Shown here piece after piece: positions 1 to 7,982 of a stretch of 64,000 bases of DNA. The translations under genes were made by a program, and so were the position numbers. The DNA is from Algoriphagus sanaruensis (GTDB lineage Bacteria; Bacteroidota; Bacteroidia; Cytophagales; Cyclobacteriaceae): NCBI RefSeq assembly GCF_001593605.1, contig NZ_CP012836.1, forward strand, positions 1,178,001-1,242,000, read 5' to 3'. Positions within the stretch are counted from its first letter, which is position 1. Each line of letters opens with the position of its first letter. The notes beneath the pieces were generated by a model. That model did not search any database. It was not told the origin of the DNA and was given only the letters and a program-made list of their open reading frames with translations.

Positions 1-1105
1 CAATTCCAAATATGACCAAGCCATGATGCAGTACGCTCTGGGAAACTCATATTCTAAAAAGAAGCAATACCTCAAGGCAAAATCTGCTTTTCAGTCCGCT
101 ATTTCAGTGCTTGAAAAATTGAACGCACAGGATGAAGTCTCCTCGATTCAATTGCGGATGATTCCAATTTTTGCTGCGTTGAATATGCCTGATAGTGCGC
201 AATATTATACTGACTTATACATCGACTACCGAAATACCCTCACCGAAAAACAAATTGAACAGTTCACTGCTGAGCTTCAAACCAAATACGAAACCGAAAA
301 GAAAGACCAAGAAATAGCTTCACAACAGCTCGCCATACGAAATAAAAACATTCAATTGTATGGCTCCTTGTTTTTAGCCTTGGCTTTGGGAATAGTCGGT
401 TACTTGCTGTATAGTCAGCAAAAATTAAAAAACCGGCAACTCCAACAAGAAGCTGAACTCAAAGCCGCTTTAGCTCAACTCGAAACCCAAAACAAGCTTC
501 AAGAACAGCGGATGCTCATTTCCCGTGATCTCCATGATAATATAGGCGCTCAACTCACATTCATCATTTCTGCCATCGAAAACCTCAAATATTTTGAGCC
601 CATCAAAGAGCAATTGACCGCGCGGTATGACAGCATTGCCAACTTTACCAAGCAGACGATTACCGAACTCAGAGATACGATCTGGGCGATGAATAGTGGG
701 CAGGTTAGTTGGGAGTCGCTCACTGGAAGGATTCAGGATTACCTTCAGAAAGCCCGACAGTCTACGCCTTCCATTGATTTTTCATTTGAAAAAGATCCTA
801 GTATTGCTGGGGACCAAACGATCAATTCCTCAGATAGCATCCAGATTTTGAGAATTATCCAAGAGGCAGTCCAAAATGCTGTCAAATATTCAGGAGCAAA
901 AGTTGTCCATGTTCAGGTGCGAAAAAGTGCGGATGGATTCCAGATTGAAATTTCAGATGATGGAAAGGGATTCGAGGAAAGCGCCATCAACCCTGGAAAT
1001 GGACTTTACAATATGCGAAAGCGTGCCGAAGAACTAGGAGGCTTGCTTGAATTGAATTCTAATCCTGGAAAGGGGACCCAAATTACCCTCCGTTGGAAAG
1101 AATAA
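1..1105 (+). CDS. TPR-containing sensor histidine kinase, 5' end outside window
   Basis: This is the 3' part of a two-component sensor kinase of the HisKA_3 (NarL/LiaS-like) class. The frame is open to the first base of the window, so the true start lies upstream. The visible N-terminal part is alpha-helical TPR-like sequence (YALGNSYSKKKQYLKAKSAF). One membrane segment follows (GSLFLALALGIVGYLLY), then a coiled coil, then the phosphoacceptor motif ISRDLHDNIGAQL with the histidine encoded at 533-535. The ATPase domain has an N-box (IQEAVQNAVKYS) and a G-box (DDGKGF, then GNGLYNMRKRAEELGG). The family usually phosphorylates a LuxR-type response regulator. None lies downstream, so the partner is probably upstream or elsewhere. 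The signal sensed cannot be told from the sequence. Confidence 0.93.
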   Translation, partial: NSKYDQAMMQYALGNSYSKKKQYLKAKSAFQSAISVLEKLNAQDEVSSIQLRMIPIFAALNMPDSAQYYTDLYIDYRNTLTEKQIEQFTAELQTKYETEKKDQEIASQQLAIRNKNIQLYGSLFLALALGIVGYLLYSQQKLKNRQLQQEAELKAALAQLETQNKLQEQRMLISRDLHDNIGAQLTFIISAIENLKYFEPIKEQLTARYDSIANFTKQTITELRDTIWAMNSGQVSWESLTGRIQDYLQKARQSTPSIDFSFEKDPSIAGDQTINSSDSIQILRIIQEAVQNAVKYSGAKVVHVQVRKSADGFQIEISDDGKGFEESAINPGNGLYNMRKRAEELGGLLELNSNPGKGTQITLRWKE

Positions 1106-1155
1106 GGTAAGCGAAATAGGCTTTTTGTCGTATTTCCTGCCCGATCTTTCAGGGA

Positions 1156-1163
1156 TAATTTTG
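1156..1163 (+). promoter_or_regulatory. Putative Bacteroidota -7 element
   Basis: TAATTTTG matches the Bacteroidota -7 consensus TAnnTTTG. TTTC at 1133-1136, 19 bases upstream, is a near match to the -33 TTTG. It lies 19 bases before the small membrane-protein gene. The call is inferred from consensus only. Confidence 0.4.
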
Positions 1164-1182
1164 GAGGATTAAGTGCCAATCG

Positions 1183-1479
1183 ATGGAAGCGTTTCTCTTT
1201 GGAAAGTGGGTAATTTATATCCTTCTAAGCATGGGATGGGGAGGACTGTTCATTTTCCAACTGATCCAGTATTGGGCTTTTAGACGACAAGAAACCAAGC
1301 GTTTTCTACACCTTAGGCAGCTTCAGCAGCTCGTGGAACTTGAGCTTCGAAGATCCCGAATTTTGTCCCAATCTTCATCCAAGGAGTTGATTCTCCCCGC
1401 TTCTGTTCAGGAACAATTGGAGTTAATCAACTTGCAACTGGAAGCTTTAAAAAAATCCGAAATCAAAAACCAACCTTAG
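1183..1479 (+). CDS. Small membrane protein of unknown function (98 aa)
   Basis: I do not recognise a family. Residues 8-30 (IYILLSMGWGGLFIFQLIQYW) form one clear membrane helix. The rest is charged and helical with heptad-like leucines (LRQLQQLVELELRRSRIL, LINLQLEALKK), which suggests a short cytoplasmic coiled coil. It follows the histidine kinase by 77 bases, has a plausible promoter element at 1156, and overlaps the convergent GH16 gene by 17 bases at its 3' end. Its short length and lack of homology cues leave it less certain than its neighbours, but the membrane-plus-coil layout looks like real coding sequence. Confidence 0.6.
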   Translation: MEAFLFGKWVIYILLSMGWGGLFIFQLIQYWAFRRQETKRFLHLRQLQQLVELELRRSRILSQSSSKELILPASVQEQLELINLQLEALKKSEIKNQP

Positions 1480-2326
1480 GGCGATACTCCATCCAGTCTA
1501 CTTGAAGTTCATACCTCCTCTTGGGAGCCTCAGTAGCCTCTGGTTTGGTTTCTACTCCCCAATTTGCGGTATGCCAAAAGTTGATTCGATATTTTGATGG
1601 ATGCTGAGGAATTCCATTTTCACCTTGGTAATCCCACAGGATCAAGGTATCGGCAGAGACGGGATGAATCATCCACCATCGAACACGTTCCTCGTTCCAG
1701 TCAAAACCGTACGTGTGAAACTGAGAAGATGCGTCAAAATCCGGGATAGCTTCAATCGTTTGAGGAGAGGTATCAGTCAATGGTTTCCGTTCCCTTGCGT
1801 AGTCGAGCCGTTCTTCACTGGTATAGATAATTCCTTCAGCCAGGTTGATCGTTCTTCCAACTCGCCTGAGGGAATCGGGTTTCCCGGTCCAAGTTCCTAC
1901 ATAGATGATTCTAGGATCGGCAATAAGCCATTCAAAATCGATTTCACTAAGTCCTAAGACTTTATCTTCATGGTAAGTGAACAACCCGACCACTGCCCCT
2001 ACCTGGGGCTGGGATTTTCGAGGATCAGGAACTTTTAGCCGTGCGGAGTAAGTCCCAAAATGAGTGAAATCTTTGGAGATCAACTCAGGACCTTTGCCAG
2101 GCCCTGCTTTTTCTCTTGGATGAAGTTTGAAGGAAAGTCCTTTGTTTTCTTCATCAAACACTTCTCCGATTTTCCATTTGAATTTGGAGGTTTTTCCTGT
2201 TGATCCATACTTGAAATGGATCAATTCATCGGAGTCAAATTCCTCCCGAAATCCCTCTTGTTGAGGAAAGTCCATGGCGATCAAAAAGCTCATTAAAAGG
2301 AGAAAACCTAGGGACTTGTTTTTCAT
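1463..2326 (-). CDS. Glycoside hydrolase family 16-like secreted protein
   Basis: The protein has 287 residues and an N-terminal hydrophobic signal (LGFLLLMSFLIAM). It has a concanavalin-like beta-sandwich pattern and the GH16 catalytic signature E-I-D-F-E at residues 128-132 (E128 nucleophile, E132 acid/base by family rule). Other typical GH16 stretches are present (GTYSARLKVP; FHTYGFDWNEERVRWW). The EIDFE form without a bulge resembles the XTH/kappa-carrageenase branch rather than laminarinases (EIDxxE), but the substrate cannot be assigned. Its start codon overlaps the stop of the upstream PQQ dehydrogenase gene by 4 bases (ATGA), so the two are probably translationally coupled. It is likely periplasmic or exported. 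Confidence 0.85.
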   Translation of the reverse strand: MKNKSLGFLLLMSFLIAMDFPQQEGFREEFDSDELIHFKYGSTGKTSKFKWKIGEVFDEENKGLSFKLHPREKAGPGKGPELISKDFTHFGTYSARLKVPDPRKSQPQVGAVVGLFTYHEDKVLGLSEIDFEWLIADPRIIYVGTWTGKPDSLRRVGRTINLAEGIIYTSEERLDYARERKPLTDTSPQTIEAIPDFDASSQFHTYGFDWNEERVRWWMIHPVSADTLILWDYQGENGIPQHPSKYRINFWHTANWGVETKPEATEAPKRRYELQVDWMEYRPKVGF

Positions 2327-4452
2327 GGATGAATAAGGTGATCAGGTAAAGCAAAGGCTACATAGGCATCTCCACTCGGAGTGCCTTTTCCACCTCCGCA
2401 AGCGATGACTAGAAATTGTTTACCGTTTTTTTCATAAACCGCCGGCGTAGCATGTCCAGCAGCTGGTAATTTGGCTTCCCAAAGAAGCTCTCCTGTTACT
2501 TTATTAAAAGCCCGGATTTTTTCATCCTTGGTAGCGGCGATAAATAGTACTCCACCGGCTGTCGCGACAGGTCCACCATAGTTTTCGATACCGGTATTTT
2601 CAAAACCTTTGGATTTCAGGGAATCGATGGTTCCGAGAGGAATTTGCCATTTTTTCAAACCTGTATTCATATCGATCGCTGTCAATAGTCCCCAAGGAGG
2701 ATTGGAGCCGTAAATTCCTTCCTTGGTGGTGAGTCGCTGATAGCCTTTCATGTAGTAACGAGGATAGAGTTTGGAGCTTTCGGTTTCTAGTTCCTTTTTG
2801 TCACCGGTATCGGCTTTTCCGAGTAAATAGTCAATTAGAATTCCTCTTTCTTCCGCCGAAATGTGAGAAAAAGCAGGCATAGCACCCCGACCTTTCTGGA
2901 GCAATTGGTTCAGCGAATCTGCCGAATATTTTTCTTTCAAACCCAGTAAACTCGGCAAAGCAGGCGGATTCCCTTTTCGATCCAATCCATGACAATTGCC
3001 GCAATAGTTGCTGTAAATCGATAATCCCACATTTCCGAAACTGGCATTAGGTGTCATTTCAATCAGCCAGGGAATCTGATTGGCATTGATGTACATCGTT
3101 TGGGTTTCAGGATCAAAAGAAGCACCGCCCCATTCAGCACCACCATCCATACCAGGAAAAAGTACGATGGGTTTCTCCGGATGTGGAGGAGCCCAGGTGT
3201 CACCAATGATGGCGTTGCTGAGTTGATTTCGGATGTCATTTTCCCATGCCGGAGTCAGATTGAGGATATCTTTTTCCTCAAAAGCCATGTTCATAAACGG
3301 TTCAGGAAGAGAAGGAATCGGCTGGGTTTTGGAGCTAATCTCGCCAGGCATCACGCTTTGAGTAACTGTGGTTTCTTTGATTGGCCAGATAGGATTGCTC
3401 GTTTCCCGATCAAACACATAAGTATAGCCTTGCTTGGAAATCTGAGCTACTGCGTCAATCCATTTTCCGTCTTTTTGGATCCGTATTAAGTTGGGATTGG
3501 CGGGAAAATCCCTGTCCCAAACATCATGGTGAACGGCTTGAAAATGCCAGATTCGTTTTCCTGTTCGCGCATCCAGTGCCAATAGGGAGTTGGCGTATAG
3601 GTTATCTCCAGTTCGATATCCTCCCCAAAAATCATAGGTGGCCGAGCCAGTAGGAACAAAGACAATCCCGCGATCCTGATCCACCGTCATTCCTGCCCAG
3701 TTGTTGGCGGCGCCCATTTGATGGATGTATTTCGGGTCCCAGGTTTCATATCCTGCTTCTCCAGCTTGGGGAATGGTGTGGAAAATCCATTCGCGTTTCC
3801 CTGTTTTTACATTGAAAGCTCTGATATGCCCTGGAGCTGCATCCAATCCCTCCGATAGGCGCATTCCCAAAATCAGCTTATCCTCAAAAATGACTCCTGG
3901 GGCATTTGAAACAATCAGGAATTCCTCCAAATCGGTATCTAGATCCTTTCTTAAATCGACTTTTCCCTGATCCCCAAAACTTGTGATAGGCTCTCCTGTC
4001 AGGGCATTTACTGCCAAAAGCCAATGTCCAGCTGTGAATAAAATCCGTTTGTCTTTCCCTTCTTCCCAATAGCTGACCCCTCGATTGGTACCTGCCCACG
4101 AGTTTTCCCCTCCTAAAACTTGAAATGGATCAAATCGCCAAATCTCTTCCCCACTAGCTGCATCCAAAGCAAATACATTCAACTTAGGAGTGGTGGCATA
4201 AAGCAAGCCATCTACTACGATCGGTTGGCATTGAATCTGACTACGCTCCGTTGCATCTCCGGTACGATAAGTCCAAGCGACTTCGAGCTGGGCTACGTTT
4301 CCGGTGTTGATTTGGGTCAAGGCCGAATACCTAGATCCATCTTCAGGACCACCGTAATGCGACCAATTGGTGTAGTCAATGTCTGGTGCTTTTTCAGAGC
4401 AGGCGAAAGCCAAAAGCCAAGCAAATGCAATTGGGATTTTCTTGAAGGTCAT
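2323..4452 (-). CDS. PQQ-dependent dehydrogenase-type quinoprotein lipoprotein with inserted cytochrome c
   Basis: The protein has 709 residues. The N-terminus is a lipoprotein signal (lipobox LAFAC, Cys18). The body is a PQQ-type beta-propeller with repeated W-docking stretches (LDAASGEEIWRFD, FNVKTGKREWIF, LDARTGKRIWHF). It resembles the glucose/quinate/shikimate dehydrogenase family (HHDVWDRDFPANPNL). A c-type cytochrome domain lies at about residues 471-545: heme motif CGNCH at 484-488 and likely distal Met525 in GRGAMPAF. It is inserted before the last propeller blades (about 570-709), not at a terminus. By family, it oxidises a sugar or alcohol and passes electrons through heme c to the respiratory chain. 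The substrate is unknown. It is the first gene of a leftward pair with the GH16 protein. Confidence 0.9.
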   Translation of the reverse strand: MTFKKIPIAFAWLLAFACSEKAPDIDYTNWSHYGGPEDGSRYSALTQINTGNVAQLEVAWTYRTGDATERSQIQCQPIVVDGLLYATTPKLNVFALDAASGEEIWRFDPFQVLGGENSWAGTNRGVSYWEEGKDKRILFTAGHWLLAVNALTGEPITSFGDQGKVDLRKDLDTDLEEFLIVSNAPGVIFEDKLILGMRLSEGLDAAPGHIRAFNVKTGKREWIFHTIPQAGEAGYETWDPKYIHQMGAANNWAGMTVDQDRGIVFVPTGSATYDFWGGYRTGDNLYANSLLALDARTGKRIWHFQAVHHDVWDRDFPANPNLIRIQKDGKWIDAVAQISKQGYTYVFDRETSNPIWPIKETTVTQSVMPGEISSKTQPIPSLPEPFMNMAFEEKDILNLTPAWENDIRNQLSNAIIGDTWAPPHPEKPIVLFPGMDGGAEWGGASFDPETQTMYINANQIPWLIEMTPNASFGNVGLSIYSNYCGNCHGLDRKGNPPALPSLLGLKEKYSADSLNQLLQKGRGAMPAFSHISAEERGILIDYLLGKADTGDKKELETESSKLYPRYYMKGYQRLTTKEGIYGSNPPWGLLTAIDMNTGLKKWQIPLGTIDSLKSKGFENTGIENYGGPVATAGGVLFIAATKDEKIRAFNKVTGELLWEAKLPAAGHATPAVYEKNGKQFLVIACGGGKGTPSGDAYVAFALPDHLIHP

Positions 4453-4745
4453 TTGGGGCAGTTTAGATGCATAAGATCGGGAAAAGTTAACTCACCGCAA
4501 AGGCGCAGAGTACGCAAAGGATGAGATAAGAAAATGATTTTGTATTTCTAAGTCTCCCATTGTTAAGCCCATAATTTCATGTGTATATAATTGATTTTCA
4601 AAGGCCACATGGAATCTCGCAGAGTCGATAGTCATACCTCCGTGTGACTTTTTAGTCATGCTCGATTTCATCAGGTTTTTTACCCCAAGCCATTTTCTCA
4701 GTGTCCTTTGCGTCTCTGCGGTGAAAAACTACCTACCTTTGGGCT
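4453..4745. repeat. Non-coding gap carrying two nested repeat structures
   Basis: No gene is visible between the divergent quinoprotein and ccmB genes. The gap is bracketed by imperfect inverted copies of a caccgca...gcagag...cgcaaagg motif (4493-4520, and in reverse at 4704-4723). Inside is a segment (4574-4669) that is clearly similar to 44531-44626. The inner part can fold: agtcatac (4630-4637) faces gtgtgact (4642-4649). Confidence 0.6.
4734..4741 (+). promoter_or_regulatory. Putative -7 element of ccmB, near-leaderless
   Basis: TACCTTTG matches TAnnTTTG exactly and ends 4 bases before the ccmB ATG, so transcription would start at or next to the start codon. A TTTG at 4707-4710, inside the right inverted-repeat copy, could serve as the -33 box with a longer-than-usual spacer of 23 bases. 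Confidence 0.4.
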
Positions 4746-5411
4746 ATGTGGAAAGAAATTTCGGTTTTAGTTCGAAAGGAAATTACCCTTGAGTGGAGGC
4801 AGAAATATGCCCTCAATGGGATTTTGCTTTACGTGGTTTCCGCTGTATTTATCACTTACCTGAGCGTAGGGGCAAAAATGGGCAACCTTTCCATTCCAAC
4901 TTGGAACGCACTGTATTGGATAATCATCCTTTTTTCGGCAGTGAATGCTGTAGCCAAAAGCTTTGTCCAAGAGCATCAAGGCCGTCAATTGTATTACTAC
5001 ATGATCGCTTCTCCGGAGTCGATTATCCTTTCTAAGATTTTTTACAATACTGGGCTGACTTTGATTTTGGCCTTGTTGGGCTACGGGGTGTTTTCGGTGA
5101 TTTTGGGAAATCCCGTCCAAGACCAAGGGCTTTTCTTACTCAATTTGGTACTGGGTTCGGTTGGTTTTTCGGCCAGTTTGACCATGGTGAGCGGGATCGC
5201 TTCCAAAGCGGGAAACAATGCCACATTGATGGCGATTTTGAGTTTCCCGGTGATTATCCCGATTCTTTTGATGGCCATTCGAATTTCCAAAAATGCCTTG
5301 GATGGCTTGGATTGGAGTGTTAGCGCGGATAAGCTACTTAGTCTCCTTGCCATCAACGCCATCGTCGGCGTGACAGCTTATATCCTGTTTCCATATTTGT
5401 GGAGAAGCTAG
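4746..5411 (+). CDS. ccmB: Heme exporter protein CcmB
   Basis: CcmB is the membrane subunit of the ABC-type heme exporter used in system I cytochrome c maturation. The 221-residue protein has six predicted hydrophobic helices and starts with the family-typical cytoplasmic stretch WKEISVLVRKEITLEWRQKYALNGILLY. It also has the conserved SFVQEHQGRQLYYYMIASPE region. The length matches the family (about 220). No ccmA or ccmC is adjacent, so the other subunits must be elsewhere. The divergent neighbour encodes a c-type cytochrome protein, a possible client. Confidence 0.92.
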   Translation: MWKEISVLVRKEITLEWRQKYALNGILLYVVSAVFITYLSVGAKMGNLSIPTWNALYWIIILFSAVNAVAKSFVQEHQGRQLYYYMIASPESIILSKIFYNTGLTLILALLGYGVFSVILGNPVQDQGLFLLNLVLGSVGFSASLTMVSGIASKAGNNATLMAILSFPVIIPILLMAIRISKNALDGLDWSVSADKLLSLLAINAIVGVTAYILFPYLWRS

Positions 5412-5415
5412 TTGG

Positions 5416-5445
5416 ATTTACGATTTTTGAATTACGAATTACGAG
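5416..5445. repeat. TTACGA-rich dispersed repeat, copy 1
   Basis: Short iterated ATTTACGA/AATTACGA units lie just after ccmB. A related string is at 33412-33437, just after sucB. Both lie immediately downstream of a stop codon. The function is unknown. Confidence 0.5.
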
Positions 5446-5596
5446 AGGCTAAAGAACTCCAAGCCTGAAATTTCAGCCATTTTTTTTGCTAAGAAAGAAG
5501 ATAGCTTGACCTACCTAGGATTAATTGTCTGCGTTTTTCGATTCAATTTTTCAATCTTGAAATTTTCCAATCTTCCAATACTCTTATCTTTAAACC

Positions 5597-6361
5597 ATGA
5601 AGAATAAAATCGCCTTGATCACTGGAGCGACTTCCGGGATCGGAAAAGCCTCTGCCATCACCCTCGCAAAGATGGGGTACGATATTATCGGAACAGGACG
5701 TAGAAAAGACCGATTAGACGAATTGGAGAAGGAATTACCGGCTGGGGTTCGGTTTTTGCCTTTGGTATTTGATGTGCGTGATCGGGAAAAAGTCGGAGAA
5801 ATTTTGGGCAACCTTCCTTCTGATTGGGCTGCCATTGATGTGCTGATCAATAATGCTGGAAATGCACATGGCATGGATCCGATTCAGACAGGAAGCTTGG
5901 ACGATTGGGATGCCATGATGGATATCAATGTGAAAGGACTTCTCTATGTTTCCAAAGCCATCATACCCGGAATGACCGAGCGCCAATCGGGGATCATTAT
6001 CAATATTGGATCAATTGCTGGGAAGGAAGTCTATCCCAACGGAAATGTCTATTGCGGATCCAAACATGCGGTAGATGCCATTACCAAGGGCATGCGGATT
6101 GACTTAAATCCCTTTGGGATTAAGGTCATCGGCATTCATCCGGGATTAGTAGAGACGGAGTTTTCCTTAGTGAGATTTAAAGGAGATGAAAAGCGGGCAG
6201 AAACGGTCTATCAAGGCTATGAACCTCTAGTTGCTCAGGATATTGCCGACATCGTCGAGTTTGTGGTGAATCGTCCTGCGCACGTCGTATTGGCTGATAT
6301 CGTGGTGTTGCCTACTGCTCAGGCAGCGGCTACTTTGGTGAAGAAAAATCTACCTGCATGA
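5597..6361 (+). CDS. SDR family NAD(P)-dependent oxidoreductase (YdfG-like)
   Basis: This is a classical short-chain dehydrogenase of 254 residues. The nucleotide-binding motif TGATSGIGKA is at residues 10-19. NNAG follows the central strand. The active site has S (IGSIAG), then Y-x3-K in YCGSKHAVDA. The GTGRRKDRLDELEKEL region after strand 2 carries basic residues of the kind that favour NADP. It resembles the YdfG group (3-hydroxy acid/serine dehydrogenase), but the substrate is not certain. The stop overlaps the next start by 4 bases (ATGA), suggesting an operon with the VanX-like gene. Confidence 0.92.
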   Translation: MKNKIALITGATSGIGKASAITLAKMGYDIIGTGRRKDRLDELEKELPAGVRFLPLVFDVRDREKVGEILGNLPSDWAAIDVLINNAGNAHGMDPIQTGSLDDWDAMMDINVKGLLYVSKAIIPGMTERQSGIIINIGSIAGKEVYPNGNVYCGSKHAVDAITKGMRIDLNPFGIKVIGIHPGLVETEFSLVRFKGDEKRAETVYQGYEPLVAQDIADIVEFVVNRPAHVVLADIVVLPTAQAAATLVKKNLPA

Positions 6362-7110
6362 GGTCTTACCTTTGGTTTTTAGCATTGGCTTTCGCGTGCA
6401 CAGCTCCTAAAAGCGATCAGGAGGTTTTTACTGAACAGCAGCGGGAGGCTCTATTTCAAGCAGAAAATCTAGATTCTACATCAGTCGAAACAGATCTTCC
6501 TGCTTTGGAAAAAGCGCTAATAGCTCAGGGATTGGTTGATATCGAAAAAGAGATTCCCGGGATCAAAGTGGAGCTTAAATATTCCACAACCGATAACTTT
6601 TTTGGGAAGGATGTTTATGGGGACCATATCCGATGCTATTTGCAGCCTTTAGTGGCTGAAATGTTGGGAAAAGCACAAGCCAACTTGCAAAATGAGTATC
6701 CGAATTTGACATTGTTGGTTTATGATGGAGTGCGTCCGCTCAGTGTACAGCAAATCTTGTGGGACAGTTTGGACAAACCAGACAGTGTCAAGCCGCTGTA
6801 TGTCGCAGATCCAAAAATCGGAGGATTGCATAATTATGGCGTGGCTGTGGATCTCACCATTTTTGATTTAGAAAGAGGTGAGGTGCTAGATATGGGAACC
6901 ACCTATGATTACTTTGGCTATCCAGCTTATCCGGATCGCGAATTGGAAATGTTGGCCGAAGGAAAAATTACCAAAGCCCAGGTAGCCAATCGGGAAATCC
7001 TAAGAAAAGTGATGAAAGGGGCAGGATTTACAGGAATTGGTAGCGAATGGTGGCATTTCAATGCATTTTCGAGAAAACAAGCAGGAGAAAAATTTCCGTT
7101 GGTCAATTAA
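6358..7110 (+). CDS. D-alanyl-D-alanine dipeptidase (VanX/DdpX-like), lipoprotein
   Basis: This 250-residue peptidase of family M15D probably cleaves D-Ala-D-Ala in the periplasm, for cell-wall recycling or nutrition. The N-terminus has a lipobox (LAFAC, Cys14). Zinc ligands and catalytic residues fit VanX: H158 and D165 in GLHNYGVAVDLT, and E230 and H233 in EWWHF. The arginine motif DGVRPLSVQQ is also present. There is no vanH or vanA ligase nearby, so nothing suggests glycopeptide resistance. It is coupled to the upstream SDR gene by a 4-base overlap. Confidence 0.9.
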   Translation: MRSYLWFLALAFACTAPKSDQEVFTEQQREALFQAENLDSTSVETDLPALEKALIAQGLVDIEKEIPGIKVELKYSTTDNFFGKDVYGDHIRCYLQPLVAEMLGKAQANLQNEYPNLTLLVYDGVRPLSVQQILWDSLDKPDSVKPLYVADPKIGGLHNYGVAVDLTIFDLERGEVLDMGTTYDYFGYPAYPDRELEMLAEGKITKAQVANREILRKVMKGAGFTGIGSEWWHFNAFSRKQAGEKFPLVN

Positions 7111-7142
7111 CAATAAACCCCCAATTTCAAACCCTAGTGCGT

Positions 7143-7886
7143 ATGAAGCTCAAAACCTCAATTTTAACCTTTGTCATTGGCCTATTTTTGGCCATGCCGG
7201 CATTCTCCCAGGGTGGAGGACAGTTCCGGGTTTTAGTATTCTCTAAAACAGCAGGTTTCCGACATCAATCTATTCCTGAAGGAGTGGCTGCAGTCAAGAA
7301 ACTTGGTCAGGAGCAAGGATTCGGTGTGTATGTGACCGAAGATGCCAATCAGTTTTCAGATGAAAACCTTGCCAAATATGATGTAGTCGTCTTGTTAAGC
7401 ACTACCGGGACCATTTTCAATGATGACCAAAAAGCTGCTTTTCAGAAGTTTGTTCAAAGTGGAAAAGGGGTAGTGGGGATTCACTCAGCCACTGATACCG
7501 AATACGAATGGCCTTGGTACAACAAAATGATCGGAGCTTATTTCTTGGCTCATCCAAGACAGCAAACGTTGAGACTTCAAGTAAAAGATAAGACTCATCC
7601 GTCTACTTGGCATCTTCCAGAAAACTGGCTTTGGTACGATGAATTGTATGAATTCAGAGAAGTTAATCCAGCTATCAAGGTGTTGATCAATGCAGATGAA
7701 TCGACCTATCAGCCGGCAAAACCTATGGGAGAAAACCATCCAATGGCCTGGTATCATGAATTTGATGGAGGACGTGTTTTCTACACTGCTTTGGGACACG
7801 TAGAATCAGCATGGAAAAATGAAGTCTTCCTTCAGCACGTGCATGGAGGGATTTGGTATGCTGCAAAAGGAAAACTTCCCCAATAA
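7143..7886 (+). CDS. Secreted ThuA domain protein
   Basis: I chose the ATG at 7143, which gives 247 residues, because it begins a clean signal peptide (MKLKTSILTFVIGLFLAMPAFSQ). The frame runs on upstream inside the VanX-like gene but has no signal there. The mature part is a ThuA-like glutamine-amidotransferase fold: FRVLVFSKTAGFRHQSIP, YDVVVLLSTTG, GVVGIHSATDTEYEWPWY, and GRVFYTALGHVESAW near the end. ThuA-like proteins are linked to trehalose and other sugar use, and export versions are common in Bacteroidota, but the reaction is not defined. A strong terminator follows. Confidence 0.9.
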   Translation: MKLKTSILTFVIGLFLAMPAFSQGGGQFRVLVFSKTAGFRHQSIPEGVAAVKKLGQEQGFGVYVTEDANQFSDENLAKYDVVVLLSTTGTIFNDDQKAAFQKFVQSGKGVVGIHSATDTEYEWPWYNKMIGAYFLAHPRQQTLRLQVKDKTHPSTWHLPENWLWYDELYEFREVNPAIKVLINADESTYQPAKPMGENHPMAWYHEFDGGRVFYTALGHVESAWKNEVFLQHVHGGIWYAAKGKLPQ

Positions 7887-7921
7887 GTACTAGTTAAATC
7901 TTCAGAAATGAAGGGAAATTC

Positions 7922-7948
7922 AAAGGCTTCGGAACTTCCGAAGCCTTT
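7922..7948 (+). terminator. Intrinsic terminator after the ThuA gene
   Basis: A perfect 11-bp stem (aaaggcttcgg / ccgaagccttt) with a 5-base loop is followed by a T run. It lies upstream of the Nfu-like gene and argues against starting that gene at 7908. Confidence 0.9.
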
Positions 7949-7982
7949 TTTGGTTTTTCTTTACAATCAAATCAAGAATACC

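Noticed and set aside
6358..7110. Possible vancomycin-resistance (vanX) locus
   Set aside because: No vanA/vanH ligase or regulator nearby; a lipoprotein dipeptidase alone fits wall recycling or nutrition.
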